Notes: generated by a model from the letters alone, not told the origin. A stretch of DNA of 64,000 nt from Amborella trichopoda (GCF_000471905.2 NW_006497083.1:3034339-3098338), one strand, 5' to 3'; shown: positions 44,341 through 56,400, numbered from the stretch's first letter. A program made the numbers and translations.

Positions 44341-45068
44341 TGGTTTTTTGTGAACCGTCCATGTTTTTTCCCCTAAGTGAGAGTGAAAGTGTTGATTCTA
44401 CTAATGGTGCACCCATCGCCAGCATTGGGCAAAATTCTGATGCTAATTCTGGTGATTTCAATTTCATTCAATGGCCATATGAAATTAGTTCTAATACCCC
44501 TCACAATTCTTATATGCCGTTGTTCAATAATTTCATTCATTGTAATTTGTTGATGGATCTTCTGTTAAATGAGATTGTTTTTACTTGGACAAATAATTCG
44601 GAGAATAATTTGATCATGAGTAAGTTGGATAGATTCTTGATTAATGAGGTTTGGGAATCTCAATTTTCATTAGCCAGGGTTAATGCTTTGGGTAGATTTT
44701 CATCGGACCATACAACTATTCTTATTCAAACTAAAAACTCTATTTTGGGACGTAGGCCTTTTAGATTGGATATGGTATGATTGGAAGATCATGAAGTGCG
44801 CGATATTGTTAGAAATGCTTGGAAAAGTAATGTTGTTATGGGCTGGGCTGGCTTAAGATTGTTTAAGAAGTTGATTATTGTCAAGCATAAGTTACTTCAG
44901 TGGAAAAAATAAAAGAATTTTTGTATAACAAATAGGATACACAAAACTGCTAATCGTATTCAAAATATAGACGTTTCTTCTTTGAATAATGGGGTGATTA
45001 TAAATGTTTTGGCTATGGAGATGGTGAATTTGGTTAGTAACTTGCATAATTTGATGAGAATGGATGAG
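44340..45068 (+). pseudogene. LINE ORF2 endonuclease C-terminal part
   Basis: SGDFNFIQWPYEISSN carries the GDFN motif of the APE-type endonuclease. It is followed by EIVFTWTNNSENNLIMSKLD and GRFSSDHTTI, where SDH holds the catalytic His region. The N-terminal third of the nuclease is missing. The frame stops near 44780, and the linker continues to the copia insertion. Confidence 0.75.
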
Positions 45069-45073
45069 ATATA

Positions 45074-45466
45074 TGTTGGGTTTATGTGGCCTTTAAAGGC
45101 CTTATGAGTGTTTGTAATGAAAATATTTGATATAGTAGAACATAAACCAAGTGGGAGTGTGGACCCTCGTGGACCATACTATGCAAACAGTGTTTACAGA
45201 TATCGATTTGTGCTTGACGATCTAGGTCAGTCGGTTGGAAAAAACCCATGTTACCCGGGCATAAAAAACAAACGATAAGGGTTCTAATGGGTTAGCCTTT
45301 GATGAGGTAGGAGCACATGCTCGGATGAGTGAGCCGAGGGACTATGTGACCCTTGTGTGTGATGGTAGCCTACAGAGATGGGGGCCAACGCCTCATCCAT
45401 GTGTCATCACATGACATGCATATCGATAGATCGTTTGGGAAAGCCAAATATCCATCTTTTAGGATG
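45074..45466 (+). repeat. Truncated 5' LTR
   Basis: Aligns with 47670-48062 and stops at CATCTTTTA, where integrase-derived sequence begins. Confidence 0.88.
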
Positions 45467-47645
45467 ATGAAAATTGGAAGGAGTATGATGGGGCATGCCA
45501 GTCATTCCCTAGACTTTAGGGGAGAAGCCGTGTTAACGGCATGTTATATCCTTAATCGGACTCACACAAAAGCCATCTCACTTACTCCTCAAGAAATATT
45601 CATAGATCGTGTTCCCTTCCTTGATCACTTGAAAGTTTGGGGTTGCTCAGCTCATGTTCTCATACCACATGAAAATATGACCAAACTTCAACCCAAAACT
45701 GTTAAGTCCATTTTCATTGGTTACACAGATCATGGTAAGGGGTACCATTTCTACAACCTTGAAACAAGAGCGGTCATTGAGAGTTGTGATACTCACTTCT
45801 TCGAAGAAGAATTCGTTGTAGCAAGGTTTAGTAAAAAACAAGCCGACTTATTTGTGAAGGCCACAAACAAGGATGTGATTCGAGCACCCGAACGTGAGAC
45901 TTCCAATCGACCTGAACTTGAACCTGAACCTAAACTCCCTAAAGAAAGTGAACGTGGACCCAAACCAAGACGAAGTAACCGAATCAGTAGACATCCCCTA
46001 TAGCTAGAACAATTCGTCTATCTAAGGGAACACTTTGTAAGAGTTGGGGAGGATCCTGATTCTGAACCTAAAAATTACTATGGAGCCTTGTCTTGTCCTG
46101 AAAGGGAATACTGAGTAGAAGTCATAAAAGATGAATATGCTTCCATCAACCAAAACCATGTGTAGGAATTAGTACCTCTACCTCGGAAACGTAAGGCCAT
46201 TGGTTGTAAGTAGATTTTCAAGAAAAAGTTAAATACAAAAGGAAAAATAGAAAAATACAACACTAAGCTGGTTGCAAAGGGTTTCACCCAAAAAGAAAGG
46301 ATAAACTATGAGGATACCTTTTCCCCTGTTGCCAAATTCCATCTATCTGAATCCTTATAGCCATAGCAGCCCATTTTGATTTTGAGGTTCATTAGATGGA
46401 TGTCAAAATAACTTTTCTAAATGGAGATATAGAAGAAGAAATCTACATGACCCAACCCGAGGGTTTGTGGAAAAAAGGAAGGAGAACCTAGTCTGTAAAC
46501 TTAATAAATCCCTCTATGGCCTAAAACAAGCATCGCGACAGTGGTACATATAATTTCCAAATACCCTTGCACTTGTAAGGTTCTCTACAAATAATGAGGA
46601 CTACTGTATATATCAAAGGGTCAGTGGAAGTGATGTGGTCTTTATTTCTTTATATGTACATGATATGCTAATTGTTAGTAGCTTGATTGCCCTAGTAGTA
46701 GAGACGAAAAATTTCTTTGCACAACACTTCAATATGAAGGATCTTGGAGAAGCTTCATATGTGTTGGGCATCAAAATAATAAGAAACAAAAGAGAGAAAA
46801 CTATCCAACTTTCCCAGACAACCTACTGCAAGAGGATACTGGAAAAGTTTGATATGATTGAGTGTAAGCCCATGTCAACTCTAATTGACAAAAAGACGAA
46901 GCTTAGTAATAAAATGTGTCATACCGAAGATATTGATAAAAGAGCCATAGAAAGAGTTCCTTAGAGGAGTGCAGTTGGGTCTCTTATGTACAATATGAAG
47001 GGAACAAGACATGAATTGTCTTTCGTTATGAGCCTGGTTAGTCGTTTCCAAAGTAATCCTGGAGAGGAACATTGAAAGGCAATTAAGAGAGTCTTTAGAT
47101 ATCTAAAAGGGACTATAAACTATGCGCTCACATACAAAGGGGGAACTAAAATAATAATAGAGGGATATTCAGATGCAAGCTATATCGTGGGTCCAGATGA
47201 TGCGAAGTCTACATCTGGATATTTGTTTATGCTTGGAGGGGTTATAGTTTCTTGAAAGTCGAAGAAACTTGATATAGTAGCGTTATCCACCATAGAAGCT
47301 GAATATGTGGCATGATGTCTAGTAGCCAAGGAGGCCATATGGATTAAGACGTTTCTTAATCAGCTCAATTTTCATCTCGTGCATTATGAGGCATTAAGGA
47401 TTTTATGCGACAACACAGCGCCAATTTGCATATCTAAGGAGCCACAGTTTCACAAGAATTCCAAACATATCAAACCTTATTTCTATTACTTGAGGAATGA
47501 GCTGAGATTGAAAGAGATCAAGATTAACTATATATCCACATATCTGATGATTGCAGATCCTCTAACTAAGGGGGTTGCTCCTAAAGTTTTTGTAAGACAT
47601 GTGAGAGAGATTGGAATGAGAGAAAGTAAGGAAAAGAGAATGTAA
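45467..47645 (+). pseudogene. Copia integrase C-terminus, reverse transcriptase and RNase H, disabled
   Basis: The open part at 45467-46003 covers the integrase end: TACYILNRTHTKAISLTPQE, WGCSAHVLIPHE and KSIFIGYTDHGKGYHFY, then an acidic/basic linker. Reverse transcriptase fragments follow: [15 protein letters not shown] near 46260, LYVHDMLIVSS near 46650 (YVDD changed to YVHD) and FNMKDLGEASYVLGI. RNase H spans about 47080-47645, with YSDASY, STIEAEYVA and ADPLTKGV. Several stop codons. The catalytic Asp-to-His change alone would inactivate the polymerase. Confidence 0.88.
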
Positions 47646-47669
47646 GGCCTTTAAAGGCCAAGTGGGAGA

Positions 47670-49634
47670 TGTTGGGTTTATGTGACGTTTAAAGGCCTAA
47701 TGAGTGTTTGTAATGAAAACATTTGATATAATGGAACATAAACTAAGTGGGAGTGTGGTCCCATTTGAACCATACTATACAAACAGTGTTTGCAGATACC
47801 AATATGTGCTTGACGATCTAGGCCAGTTGATTGGAAAAAACCCATGTTACCTGAGCATGAAGAACAAACCGATAAAGGTTCCAATGGGTTAGCCCTTGAT
47901 GAGGTTGGAGCACATGCTCGGATGAGTGAGCCGAGGGATTGTGTGACCTTTGTGTGTGATGGTGCCCTACAAAGACGGGGGCCAAAGCCTCATCCATGTG
48001 CCATCACACGGCATGTATATCGATAGATCGTTTGGGAAAGCTAGATATCCATCTTTTATGGTGAAGCGTATGCATGTACAAAAGATATCCCTATACACCA
48101 TAGAGTTGTGGTTTCATCAGATCTTGGTGACCTTGACTCGTCTCTAGGGGAGTACCTATAATCCACTGACTGAGATTGTGACTCCTTGGCTCATCGACCA
48201 AACTTTAGTGATCCACTAATAAGCCCCTGCTTGGACTGTGGGTCATGAAAAATACTAGGTTGGTCTGATAAAGTAAGTGTGGTCCGTAGTCCACAATTGA
48301 AGGTAGAGTACCCCATGATTGCTGATTCAATTCCTAAACCATATGGATCATTTTCCAATCGAATTAATTTAATTGTGTTTGTTTTATGATGATAATTATT
48401 TTAGAATTATTATTTGAATTTTTTATGAACCACTGGATATTTTATTTATATATTTTTATGAACCACTGGTTATTTTATTTATATTTTTTGGATTTATAAA
48501 ATTAAAGATATTGATTTTTACAATAGTATAAATATTTATATAAATACTATAAATTATTTTATTATTTTTAATGCATAAAAAAATATCATGGGGGCCCATT
48601 GTGCACATGGGCCCACCATGTTTTTAGAAGGTGGGGCCCATATGTGCCTTCCATAGGTGGGACGCCCCACCCACTTTGAATACGTTTTTGTAATATTTTG
48701 GTTACTTTAAATTGTGACATGTGGTTAAATATGCATTGGATATGTATTGATCATATATTGACTTAATATGGAAGTAAATACTGCCTTGATATATCTTTGA
48801 TAGATTTATGGAAAATATATGTAGAGATGTGCTATTTTATAGAATGCACAATATTCAATTAAAATTAATTTAATTTATTTTCTATTGATGGGAAAATGGT
48901 TTAGGAAAATGAGATAAGGGTCCATGCACCTTCCATAATGTTGATGATCCATCTATGGAATGGATTGCTCAGATCTCTTACCCCACAAGTCACTCTTGAT
49001 CGACGGTCTATGTTCAATCTCACTTAAGAGGTAAACTATGAGAAACCCTAAACCTAATTTTGCACTATAGATAGGGTGTCCCCCCATTCTCTGCACCTTC
49101 TCTCTTATCTTTCTCACAACTCGCTCTCTCTCTTTCCTTTAAGGGGCACACCCCACTCTCTCTCCTCTTTCTCTCTCTAGATCTTCTCTCTCCCAACCAC
49201 AGCGGCGGCACACCCAGCCCTAGGGAGGGTTGGGAAGTTTGCCAAAATATTTTGCGGTTAGGATCTAGATTTGATGAGTTACAAAAGGGTTGTATGAAAT
49301 AGTTTGGCAGAAATTTGCTTTCTTAGTTCGAGATTGAATCTAGACAGTTGATCCCACGCCATCGGATGGTGGTGAATCAGTGTGGGTGTAATAAGCCCAG
49401 TTGAGGTAATCTCTAGCAATCTTCCTTTTATTTCTTGCAATCTTATCTTTTATTATCAATAATTGTTTTAATGACATCAAGTCGTTAAGATCTTGGTTTT
49501 ATTGTTATGTTGATTTTATTTTGAAATTTATCTTATTGTAATAAAGACCACTTGTAAGTGATATTTTGCTAAAACAAAAGGGGTGAAATAAAAAAAAAAT
49601 TCCCCAGTAAAAGATCACATAGGTCTTTCTTTCA
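47670..49634 (+). repeat. Full 3' LTR, 1965 bp
   Basis: Starts TGTTGGG after the purine tract and ends CA next to the ATATA duplication. CT-rich near 49080-49200. It includes TTTTATTATCAATAATTG near its end. Confidence 0.85.
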
Positions 49635-49639
49635 ATATA

Positions 49640-51190
49640 TTGGAAACAAAGATCAAGAGTCAAATGGTTGAAAGAGGGAGATGTTAACACTAAATTCTTT
49701 CACTCTATTGCTAATGCATGGCGTAGACAGAATGATATTTCTGGTATTGAATGTAGTGGTATAGATAATGTTGATTATGTAGCATGGGAGAATGAATTTG
49801 TTAACCATTCATAAAAGACCTTCACTAGTGAGCTTCATTTCCGGGCTCATTATGAGGGAGTCCCTTTTACAATACTTTCACCGGTGGTGGTGACTTTTTT
49901 GGAAAGGAGGGTGGATATGGATGAATTGAGGCATGCTGTTTTTGCATGGCATGGAGATAAGGCTCCTGGGTCAGATGGTTTTCCTTTGATTTTCTTTCAT
50001 AAATTCTAGGATTTGCTCAAAGATGAAGTTCTGTTGATGATTAATGAGTTTTTGCTTAGGGGATCATCGAATAAGGGTATAAATTCAACTTCTATTGCTT
50101 TGATCCCTAAGAAATCCTCAATGGCGAGTATTAATGATATTTGACCGATTGGTTTTTTGACTAGCCTCTAGAAGATCATATCCAAAGTTTTAGCTAAAAG
50201 ATTAAAAATGGTTATTCATAGTATTAATTTAGGCACTCAATCAACATTCATCAAGGGTAGAATGATTATGGCTGGGGTTCTGATTGCCTAAGAGTGCATT
50301 CATCCAATAACATAAAATGGGACACCGGGGGTTATGATTGAAATTGACATGGAAAAAGCATATGACCGTATAAAAAGGGTAGTATGGGATGAAATCCTTA
50401 TGCGAATGGGTTTTGGTGTTAAATGACGGAAGTGGATTTCAGGATGCTTGTCTTCGACACAATTATCAGTTTTGGTTAATGGTTGTTCAAAAGGTTTTTT
50501 TCAGGCTTCTAGGGACATCAGAAAAGGATACCCCTTATCCCCTTCCTCTTTACTTTGGTGGGTGAAACATTCAGTTTGATGATTAAAAATGTGGTGGACA
50601 GTCATATTTTTTTTGGCTTTCAAGTTAGCCCTAACAGTCCATCAATATCTCATCTACAATATGCCGATGATACGCTAGTTATTTATGAGACAAATTCTCA
50701 ACAAGTGTTGAGTATTCAGAGATTCTTGAGATGTTGTGAGTTTGCTTTGGGTGCTAAGTTAATTTCACCAAAACATCTATTATTGGGGTTTGTTGTGATC
50801 AAGTTGTGGTGAAAACATTGGCACAATTGTTTCATTGTAAAGTTGAATAACTTCCAATTACATATTTGGGTATGCCTCTTTCAGATTCTAGGTTGCCTAA
50901 GGAGGTTTGGTATCTGGTGATTAAGAGGACTAATTCTAAACTGGATATTTGGAAATCAAAACAACTATCATCAAGAGGAAGAAATAACTTTGATTAAGTC
51001 TTCCTTTTCCATCCTCCCTATTTATCAAATGTCAATGTTTCTTATGCATGTAGATATCATCAAGAAATTGGAAAAGTTGATGAGGGACTTTTTGTGGGGA
51101 TTTGATGATGAAACAAAGAGATATCATCTTATTAGTTGGGATAGAATTTGTACACCCAAGGCTGAAGGGGGTTTGGGGATTCGAAATTAA
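49640..51190 (+). pseudogene. LINE reverse transcriptase, disabled
   Basis: Resumes directly after the copia element with WKQRSRVKWLKEGDVNTKFF. It continues with the finger/palm blocks (SKVLAKRLKMVIHSI, STFIKGRMIMAGV) and reaches the catalytic YADD at 50660-50671. A C-terminal segment at 50990-51190 ends RICTPKAEGGLGIRN, typical of plant LINEs. Stops occur, for example near 50142, 50172 and 50290. Confidence 0.85.
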
Positions 51191-51199
51191 AGCTTGTCA

Positions 51200-52664
51200 A
51201 TCAATCTCTAATTACGAAATGGTGGTGTGGTCGTTGAATAGGGATGGTCATCTCTGAATTGATGTCTTGAAAACCAAATATGGAGTTGATCCATGTTATA
51301 ATATGGTTGTAGTAGGTCATGTTGGTAGACAGTCAACCATTTGGAGGACAACAGTGTCTATGCGATCTTTTTTCCTTTGTCATTTAAGATGGACGGTGGG
51401 TAAAGGTGATATGGATTTGTTTTGGCACTCGAAATGGGCATCTAACCTCTCATTGAAAGCACTTTTCCATGATATTTATCATAGAAGTTTGCAACAGATG
51501 GCTACTGTGCATGATGTAGGTAGTGGCATTGGGCAGTCCATTGTATGGAATGTTACTTGCTTATACAATAGGTTACCTGTTGCTGTCGTTGATAAGTATT
51601 TGGAATTGCAAAGTGTCTTGGGGAATTTTTTCATCTCAAGTTTGAAGAGGACGCTGCCATATGGGAGCTGGAATCTGATGGTGCCTTCTCGGTAAGGTCA
51701 GCATATGATATTTTGTTCCATGACCGTGTAAGATGAAATCAACCTTTTTTAAAAGATATATGGAGTTGGAAAATCCCTCATAATGTGCAAGCTTTTATTT
51801 GGATTTTGGTGCAAAATAAATGCTTAACGGGGGACAATTTGCGAAAACGAGGTAAGATCATGGTAAATGTATGCCTTTTTTGTAAAATTGACGAGTAAAT
51901 ACATGATCACTTGTTTTTACTTTGTCTGGTCACTTCTGCACTTTGGTATTGGGGTTTGCAAAACGTTGGGTTTTCTATGAATTTCCCTTCATTTGTTTGG
52001 CATATTATGAATCAATTGAAAATTGTTGGAGTTCCAAGGGTTGGGCGAATTATTTGGAATATTTTTTGTGGTTCATTGTTATGGGAAGAATGGCTTGAAA
52101 GAAATAGGAGGATTTTCGAAAGTGTGGCAGTGGATTTGGCAACCTTAAACATGGAATTGGCTTAGAATTACTAATGAAGGATGGGGGACTTCAAAAATAG
52201 ATGTAGATGATAATCTTGATCAATTAACCTCGTTAGTATTTCTTAAGGTGAGGCCAAGAAGCAGCTGGCAGCCTCCTTTGAGTGGTTGCTTTAAATTGAA
52301 TGTTGATGGCTCTTCTATGGAAAATCCAAGTAGGATTGGGGTGGGTGGAGTATGCAGGGATTCAAGTGGGAATTTAGCTTTATGTTTTGCAGGACCGTGT
52401 GGTGATGCTACTGCGACTATGCTGAAATGGCAGCCGTCCTACAAGGTATCAAGCTATGAAAGGAGACGAGCTTGGGGGACTCCCTATTTGTGGAAGGGGA
52501 CTCTAAGAATGCGAGGGACTGGTGTAACTGCTTATCTATTACACCTTGGCGTATGAGATATATATGGTCGCACATTAAAGAATTATTTGCTGGCAGTAAC
52601 ATTACCTTCAACCATATATATAGAGAGCAGTGGTTTAAAAAATGGATTGGTGCATTGGATTAGA
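51200..52664 (+). pseudogene. LINE ORF2 C-terminus: zf-RVT and RNase H
   Basis: KIPHNVQAFIWILVQNKCLT, then a CLFCK block and HDHLFLLC, form the zf-RVT zinc-binding region (about 51757-51920), broken by a stop at about 51895. RNase H follows from about 52248 (CFKLNVDGSSMENPS, then GGVCRDSSGN), where the Asp of NVDGS is a catalytic residue. The last frame ends at a stop at 52661-52663. Confidence 0.75.
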
Positions 52665-54190
52665 TGCCCCCAAAACCCATCCGGTTGGGTGGATCGGTGA
52701 TTCAGATTTGGAATTGACCGAAATGGTTGGATTCATACTTAAAAAAATCCAAAAAAATTATTAAAATTCATTATAAATGTTGTTTTTTAAGAATCCAATA
52801 AGAAATGGGGGTACTCCATTAATAACATTCATTTTTTTTTATCAATATGCGAATATTGAGATGTTCTTTCCCTATATGAACTACTGTTAACTATTAAATT
52901 TATATCACACAAAAGGTGAAACATAGAATTATCATGGATGAAGTATAAATCTCTAAAAATAGTGTTATTTTAGTTTCTAAACGTAATTAGGAGTGATGCA
53001 TTATGTACTTTCATTACTTTATAAAAATAGGTGAATACTGATACGTTTTTTTTGTCTGGATGTCAATATAATTATTAATTATAATAGAGTATTATAATAA
53101 TATAAAAATAATAATTTTCCATATAAAATGGAATTAGAATCATATCAAAGTATTAAATATTTATTAATTCGCTTTATTCATCCAAAATTATCATAACCTA
53201 ACTAACTATAATATTATATAATAAAATTGAAACTGTTGGTTTATATTTAATAATTATTTTGCTGTACAAACAAATCTAAAATGTCTTATAATAATAGCAT
53301 CTAATTAAAAAAATTTATTTACAACTATAAGAAAAATAATACATTATATAATTTATAATGTAAATAAAGCAATAAATAGAATACAAGATTTTGTTATCAA
53401 TGTATAATTATTAATTATAACAGTATAGTAAACATGATTAAAAAATTATTAGAAAATGCTTCCATATCATATTACTAAAAATAAAGATCCCCAATAAATT
53501 CTAATGTTATGATATTAAAAAATTCAAAAAACTGTTATGCAAAAAAATGAAAATAAAGATATTAATATTTTTTTTTTAAAAAAAGCCTATCGACAACATG
53601 TAAAATGGTTACAATAAAAATAAGAATACATATGGAAATAAAATTTAGAAATACGACATGCTAATTTGGCAGTAATACATAGCAAAAACTCTTATATGAC
53701 AGTAATGCATTTAATTAAAAAAATATGTTGATGAGGTTCATTGAATACGACAAGCTAATTTGGAAAAATGATGTGCTCAACAATATGCTGTTTTAGATGC
53801 TCATTAATTAACCGCTAATAAGGATGTTAATTAATGATCATATTCAGATGTTGTTTTGAGATGCTCATTTTAGATGTTGTTTTGAGATGCTCATTAAATT
53901 TAGTGGCTCATTGAATACGACCGCTAAACAATATGCTGGCTTTTAGATGCTCATCAATTAACAGCTCCATGTAAGTCGAAAAGATGCAGGAATTGTCCCA
54001 CAACTCACAATGAGAGGGTAAAATGGCCATATAAAGGCCAGGACCTTTAGCGCACGAGCGGTGAGTTGCTGGTTTCATGGAGAAGCTGACAACACAACAA
54101 TTGCCGCGGACGCGTGCGCGGAGCGAGGCGGCCCACCTCATACCAGTGATGTCGTGTGATACCAATGATTTTGAGTGATGAGAACGGAGG
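52665..54190. other. AT-rich intergenic
   Basis: 52680-52740 has a short GC-richer patch (GGTTGGGTGGATCGGTGATTC) that may be a transposon end. The rest is very AT-rich with no credible gene. A GC-rich patch with GCGGACGCGTGCGCGGAGCG sits at about 54105-54125. Confidence 0.4.
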
Positions 54191-54250
54191 GAGGAGGGCC
54201 CATCATACCAATGACGTCGTGAGGAGGGCCCATCATACCAATGACGTCGT
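54191..54250 (+). repeat. Perfect 30-bp tandem duplication
   Basis: Two identical 30-bp units starting GAGGAGGGCCCATCATACCA, each containing the palindrome GACGTC. Shorter diverged relatives (GATACCAATG) surround it from 54150 to 54295. Confidence 0.92.
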
Positions 54251-54307
54251 GTGATACCAATGCTGTTGTGTGATGAGACCGATACCAATCGCTCTTGGTG
54301 ATTATCC

Positions 54308-54389
54308 GATGATTTCGATTCAGATCGATTAATTTTTAAACATCGTTGGATGATTTCGATTCAGATCGATTAATTTTTAAACATAGATA
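54308..54389 (+). repeat. 41-bp tandem duplication
   Basis: GATGATTTCGATTCAGATCG at 54308 recurs at 54349. Each unit ends AATTTTTAAACAT, like a duplicated hAT terminus. Confidence 0.9.
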
Positions 54390-54526
54390 GAGAAGTTAAT
54401 ATTATGAAAGATGAGGAAGGGGGCATCCCTTCTCTCGTTAAGGGTTTCTTTTTCTTTGTTTTAATGTTGGTTTCTTTTTTCATTTTTTCTGTGCTTATGG
54501 TCGTAATGACCTCATGATTTAAATAA

Positions 54527-54919
54527 GGGTAAAGTTTACATAAGGTTGCAACCTTAAAATATAGAACTAGAGATGCACCTCAAAAATCCATCCGTAAAGA
54601 TTGTTTTAATTTTGAAAAACCCTCTAATTGATCGTCTCGACATCGAGATGTATGACCATGAAAAAAAAGAATTTTGAGTCCCATAAATGGTGCATCTTAC
54701 AATAAATTATCTAGACCGTCCATTTTCAAGAGTTTCATATATTTATTGATCTACTTGATTTAATTCATTTTTGGAGTTTAAAATTTTATAATTAGAATTG
54801 AAAATAGATTTTGAGATAATCTTAAGAATATTTTACATCAAAATTAAATGTTATGATAAAATTTGAAGGTGTGCCTTAAATGGATTGTCTAAGGTTGCAA
54901 CCTTATGGAAACCACACCC
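54527..54919 (+). mobile_element. Intact MULE-type MITE (393 bp)
   Basis: Flanked by a perfect 9-bp duplication TTTAAATAA (54518-54526 and 54920-54928). The inverted ends share CATAAGGTTGCAACCTTA after GGGTAAAGTTTA on one side and the inverse of GGGTGTGGTTTC on the other. Each end therefore contains the 14-bp palindrome AAGGTTGCAACCTT. No coding capacity. This is the best-preserved member of the family seen at 15.5, 35.5, 36.4 and 33.9 kb. Confidence 0.88.
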
Positions 54920-54928
54920 TTTAAATAA

Positions 54929-55109
54929 TATTCTAACACTCTTGTTATATAAAAAAAAAAGGACATAAGCCATGAGGAAATTCTTCCCACAAATCCATAA
55001 CACCATGATTATTTGAACCAAATATATGCATGTATACATATGTGCATGTACGTGGGTGGGTGTGGGTGTGGGTGTGGGTGTGTTTCTCTGTCAAAACCGA
55101 CATGCAACA
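54929..55109. other. Intergenic with (GGGTGT)n repeat
   Basis: Contains GGGTGGGTGTGGGTGTGGGT near 55052-55080. Nothing else. Confidence 0.5.
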
Positions 55110-56148
55110 CCAGTAAACATGATTCTTTGAATTGTTTCTCTCTCAAAACTGACATACCAAATTGGAGCACATTGTTACTTGTTTTTGAGTTCTTTTTTGA
55201 ACATGAACTCTTTGAATTTATGACTGAAGAGGAGTTTAAGATGACTTTGTAGGCGTATCTAATCGGTTCTGCCACAAGACATCCAACAATTCTCTGACAA
55301 AGGCATGAACAGATAAACCTGCATATGTGAGAGCAAATGGAAGAGTGACCCTTATGTAAGCTATAGCTTTGCATATGTATATAAACTATCTAGAAGCATG
55401 TACATTGCACTAATTGAAGTGAAAGACATAATTGAAGCATTAATACCTACAATTAGCTCGAACATTCAAATAGAAAGATAAAGATATTTCAAGGCAGATG
55501 AGGATCATATAATTGTTTTATAAATTAGATTAGGGATGTCATCGATAGTTAAGACCAATATAGCATAATGGTTTTTAGAAAAATCTTTTTCAGGGTGAGG
55601 GTGAATATTAAAAATACTTTTGTGACTAACTAGAATAGAAGAGAAACCGAAAACATTAGCATTCAGTAAATGAACCTATTATTGATTACAGAACAAATAA
55701 TGGAAAAGCATTACTTTCCAATAGAACCATTACTCGTAGTAAACAATGCAACTATGCTGAACCAACCGCATAAGAGCAAACTTCTAGTAATATTTCCCAA
55801 CATTTGGTAGTAATTCATACAAAAAAGTCAAAATTAGAACATATACACCAATAGCATGATTTCAAAGCAGCAAAAACCATTGCAATTACCTTGCAGAGTT
55901 CATGCAGAAGCCATTCATCATCTAAGTTAAGCTCCTTCACCATTATCTTGGCAACTGCTTGACAAACCAGGTTCATTTGAAGCAATTTTTGTTTTCTTAG
56001 TGATACTTCATTCAAATTTAAAGGAATTTAGTTATTAAGACGAACATGAAGAACCTTTTGTTGATGGGCAGGTGGGTTACGGTTCAAAATCACAACCATG
56101 CGTTGTCCATTATCCATGTATGTGCATATTATCGTTCATTATGCCAAC
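55110..56148 (-). pseudogene. CTF7: CTF7/ECO1-type cohesin acetyltransferase remains
   Basis: CTF7/ECO1 acetylates SMC3 to establish sister-chromatid cohesion in the nucleus. Minus-strand exon-like pieces follow the family order. 56148-56055 gives GWHNER, then in a shifted frame RMVVILNRNPPAHQQK. 55957-55890 gives VAKIMVKELNLDDEWLLHEL and CK, then a GT donor. 55318 to about 55110 starts after CAG and carries RIVGCLVAEPIRYAYKVI, the Eco1 signature region, then a variable stretch with VLQFG. Defects: a frameshift between GWHNER and RMVV, another between the VYLF start of the last exon and RIVG, and an unconvincing splice between the first two pieces. Upstream zinc finger and C-terminal acetyltransferase exons were not found. 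Identification is from memory of the family. Confidence 0.55.
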
Positions 56149-56400
56149 CTGCATATCCAGAGAAAGATTCAATATGCAGGAGAGGAAGATAAGAAGTGCA
56201 AATTGAAATGAAAGAGATTCTTAACTGAAAACGTTCCACACGCTTCTTACATATCTCTCTCTCACTCTCTCTCCTTGTGAGAGGGCGGATCAATTTATAA
56301 ACTTTGAAATTGCCTGAGCATATTCTATGTATGAAAACCATAAAAATCCGCAGAAACACCAGACCCTAAATTGAAGATCATGTATTCGTTATGAAATGGC

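Larger units (their letters stand above)
45074..49634 (+). mobile_element. Long-LTR Ty1/copia element nested in the LINE
   Basis: Flanked by perfect ATATA duplications (45069-45073 and 49635-49639). The left copy begins TGTTGGGTTTATG at 45074 and the right LTR begins identically at 47670, right after a purine tract AAGTGGGAGA. The right LTR ends ...TTTCA at 49634, a length of 1965 bp. The left LTR keeps only about its first 393 bp and then passes straight into the second half of integrase. The rest of the LTR, PBS, gag, protease and the integrase core are therefore deleted. Long LTRs and the RT sequence suggest the Angela/BARE lineage (tentative). Confidence 0.9.
42540..52664 (+). mobile_element. 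L1-type LINE with RNase H, interrupted by a copia element
   Basis: In order: a Gag-like ORF1 with DUF4283-type sequence, endonuclease C-terminus, reverse transcriptase, zf-RVT and RNase H, the layout of plant L1 LINEs. It is split at 45073/49640 by a 4.56-kb copia element. Removing that insert and one ATATA restores ...GAG ATA TAT TGG..., the usual EIYW block before the reverse transcriptase. About 110 residues of the endonuclease N-terminus are missing. Many stops and frameshifts show that it is dead. Neither the 5' boundary nor a poly-A/target duplication was established. Confidence 0.85.
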
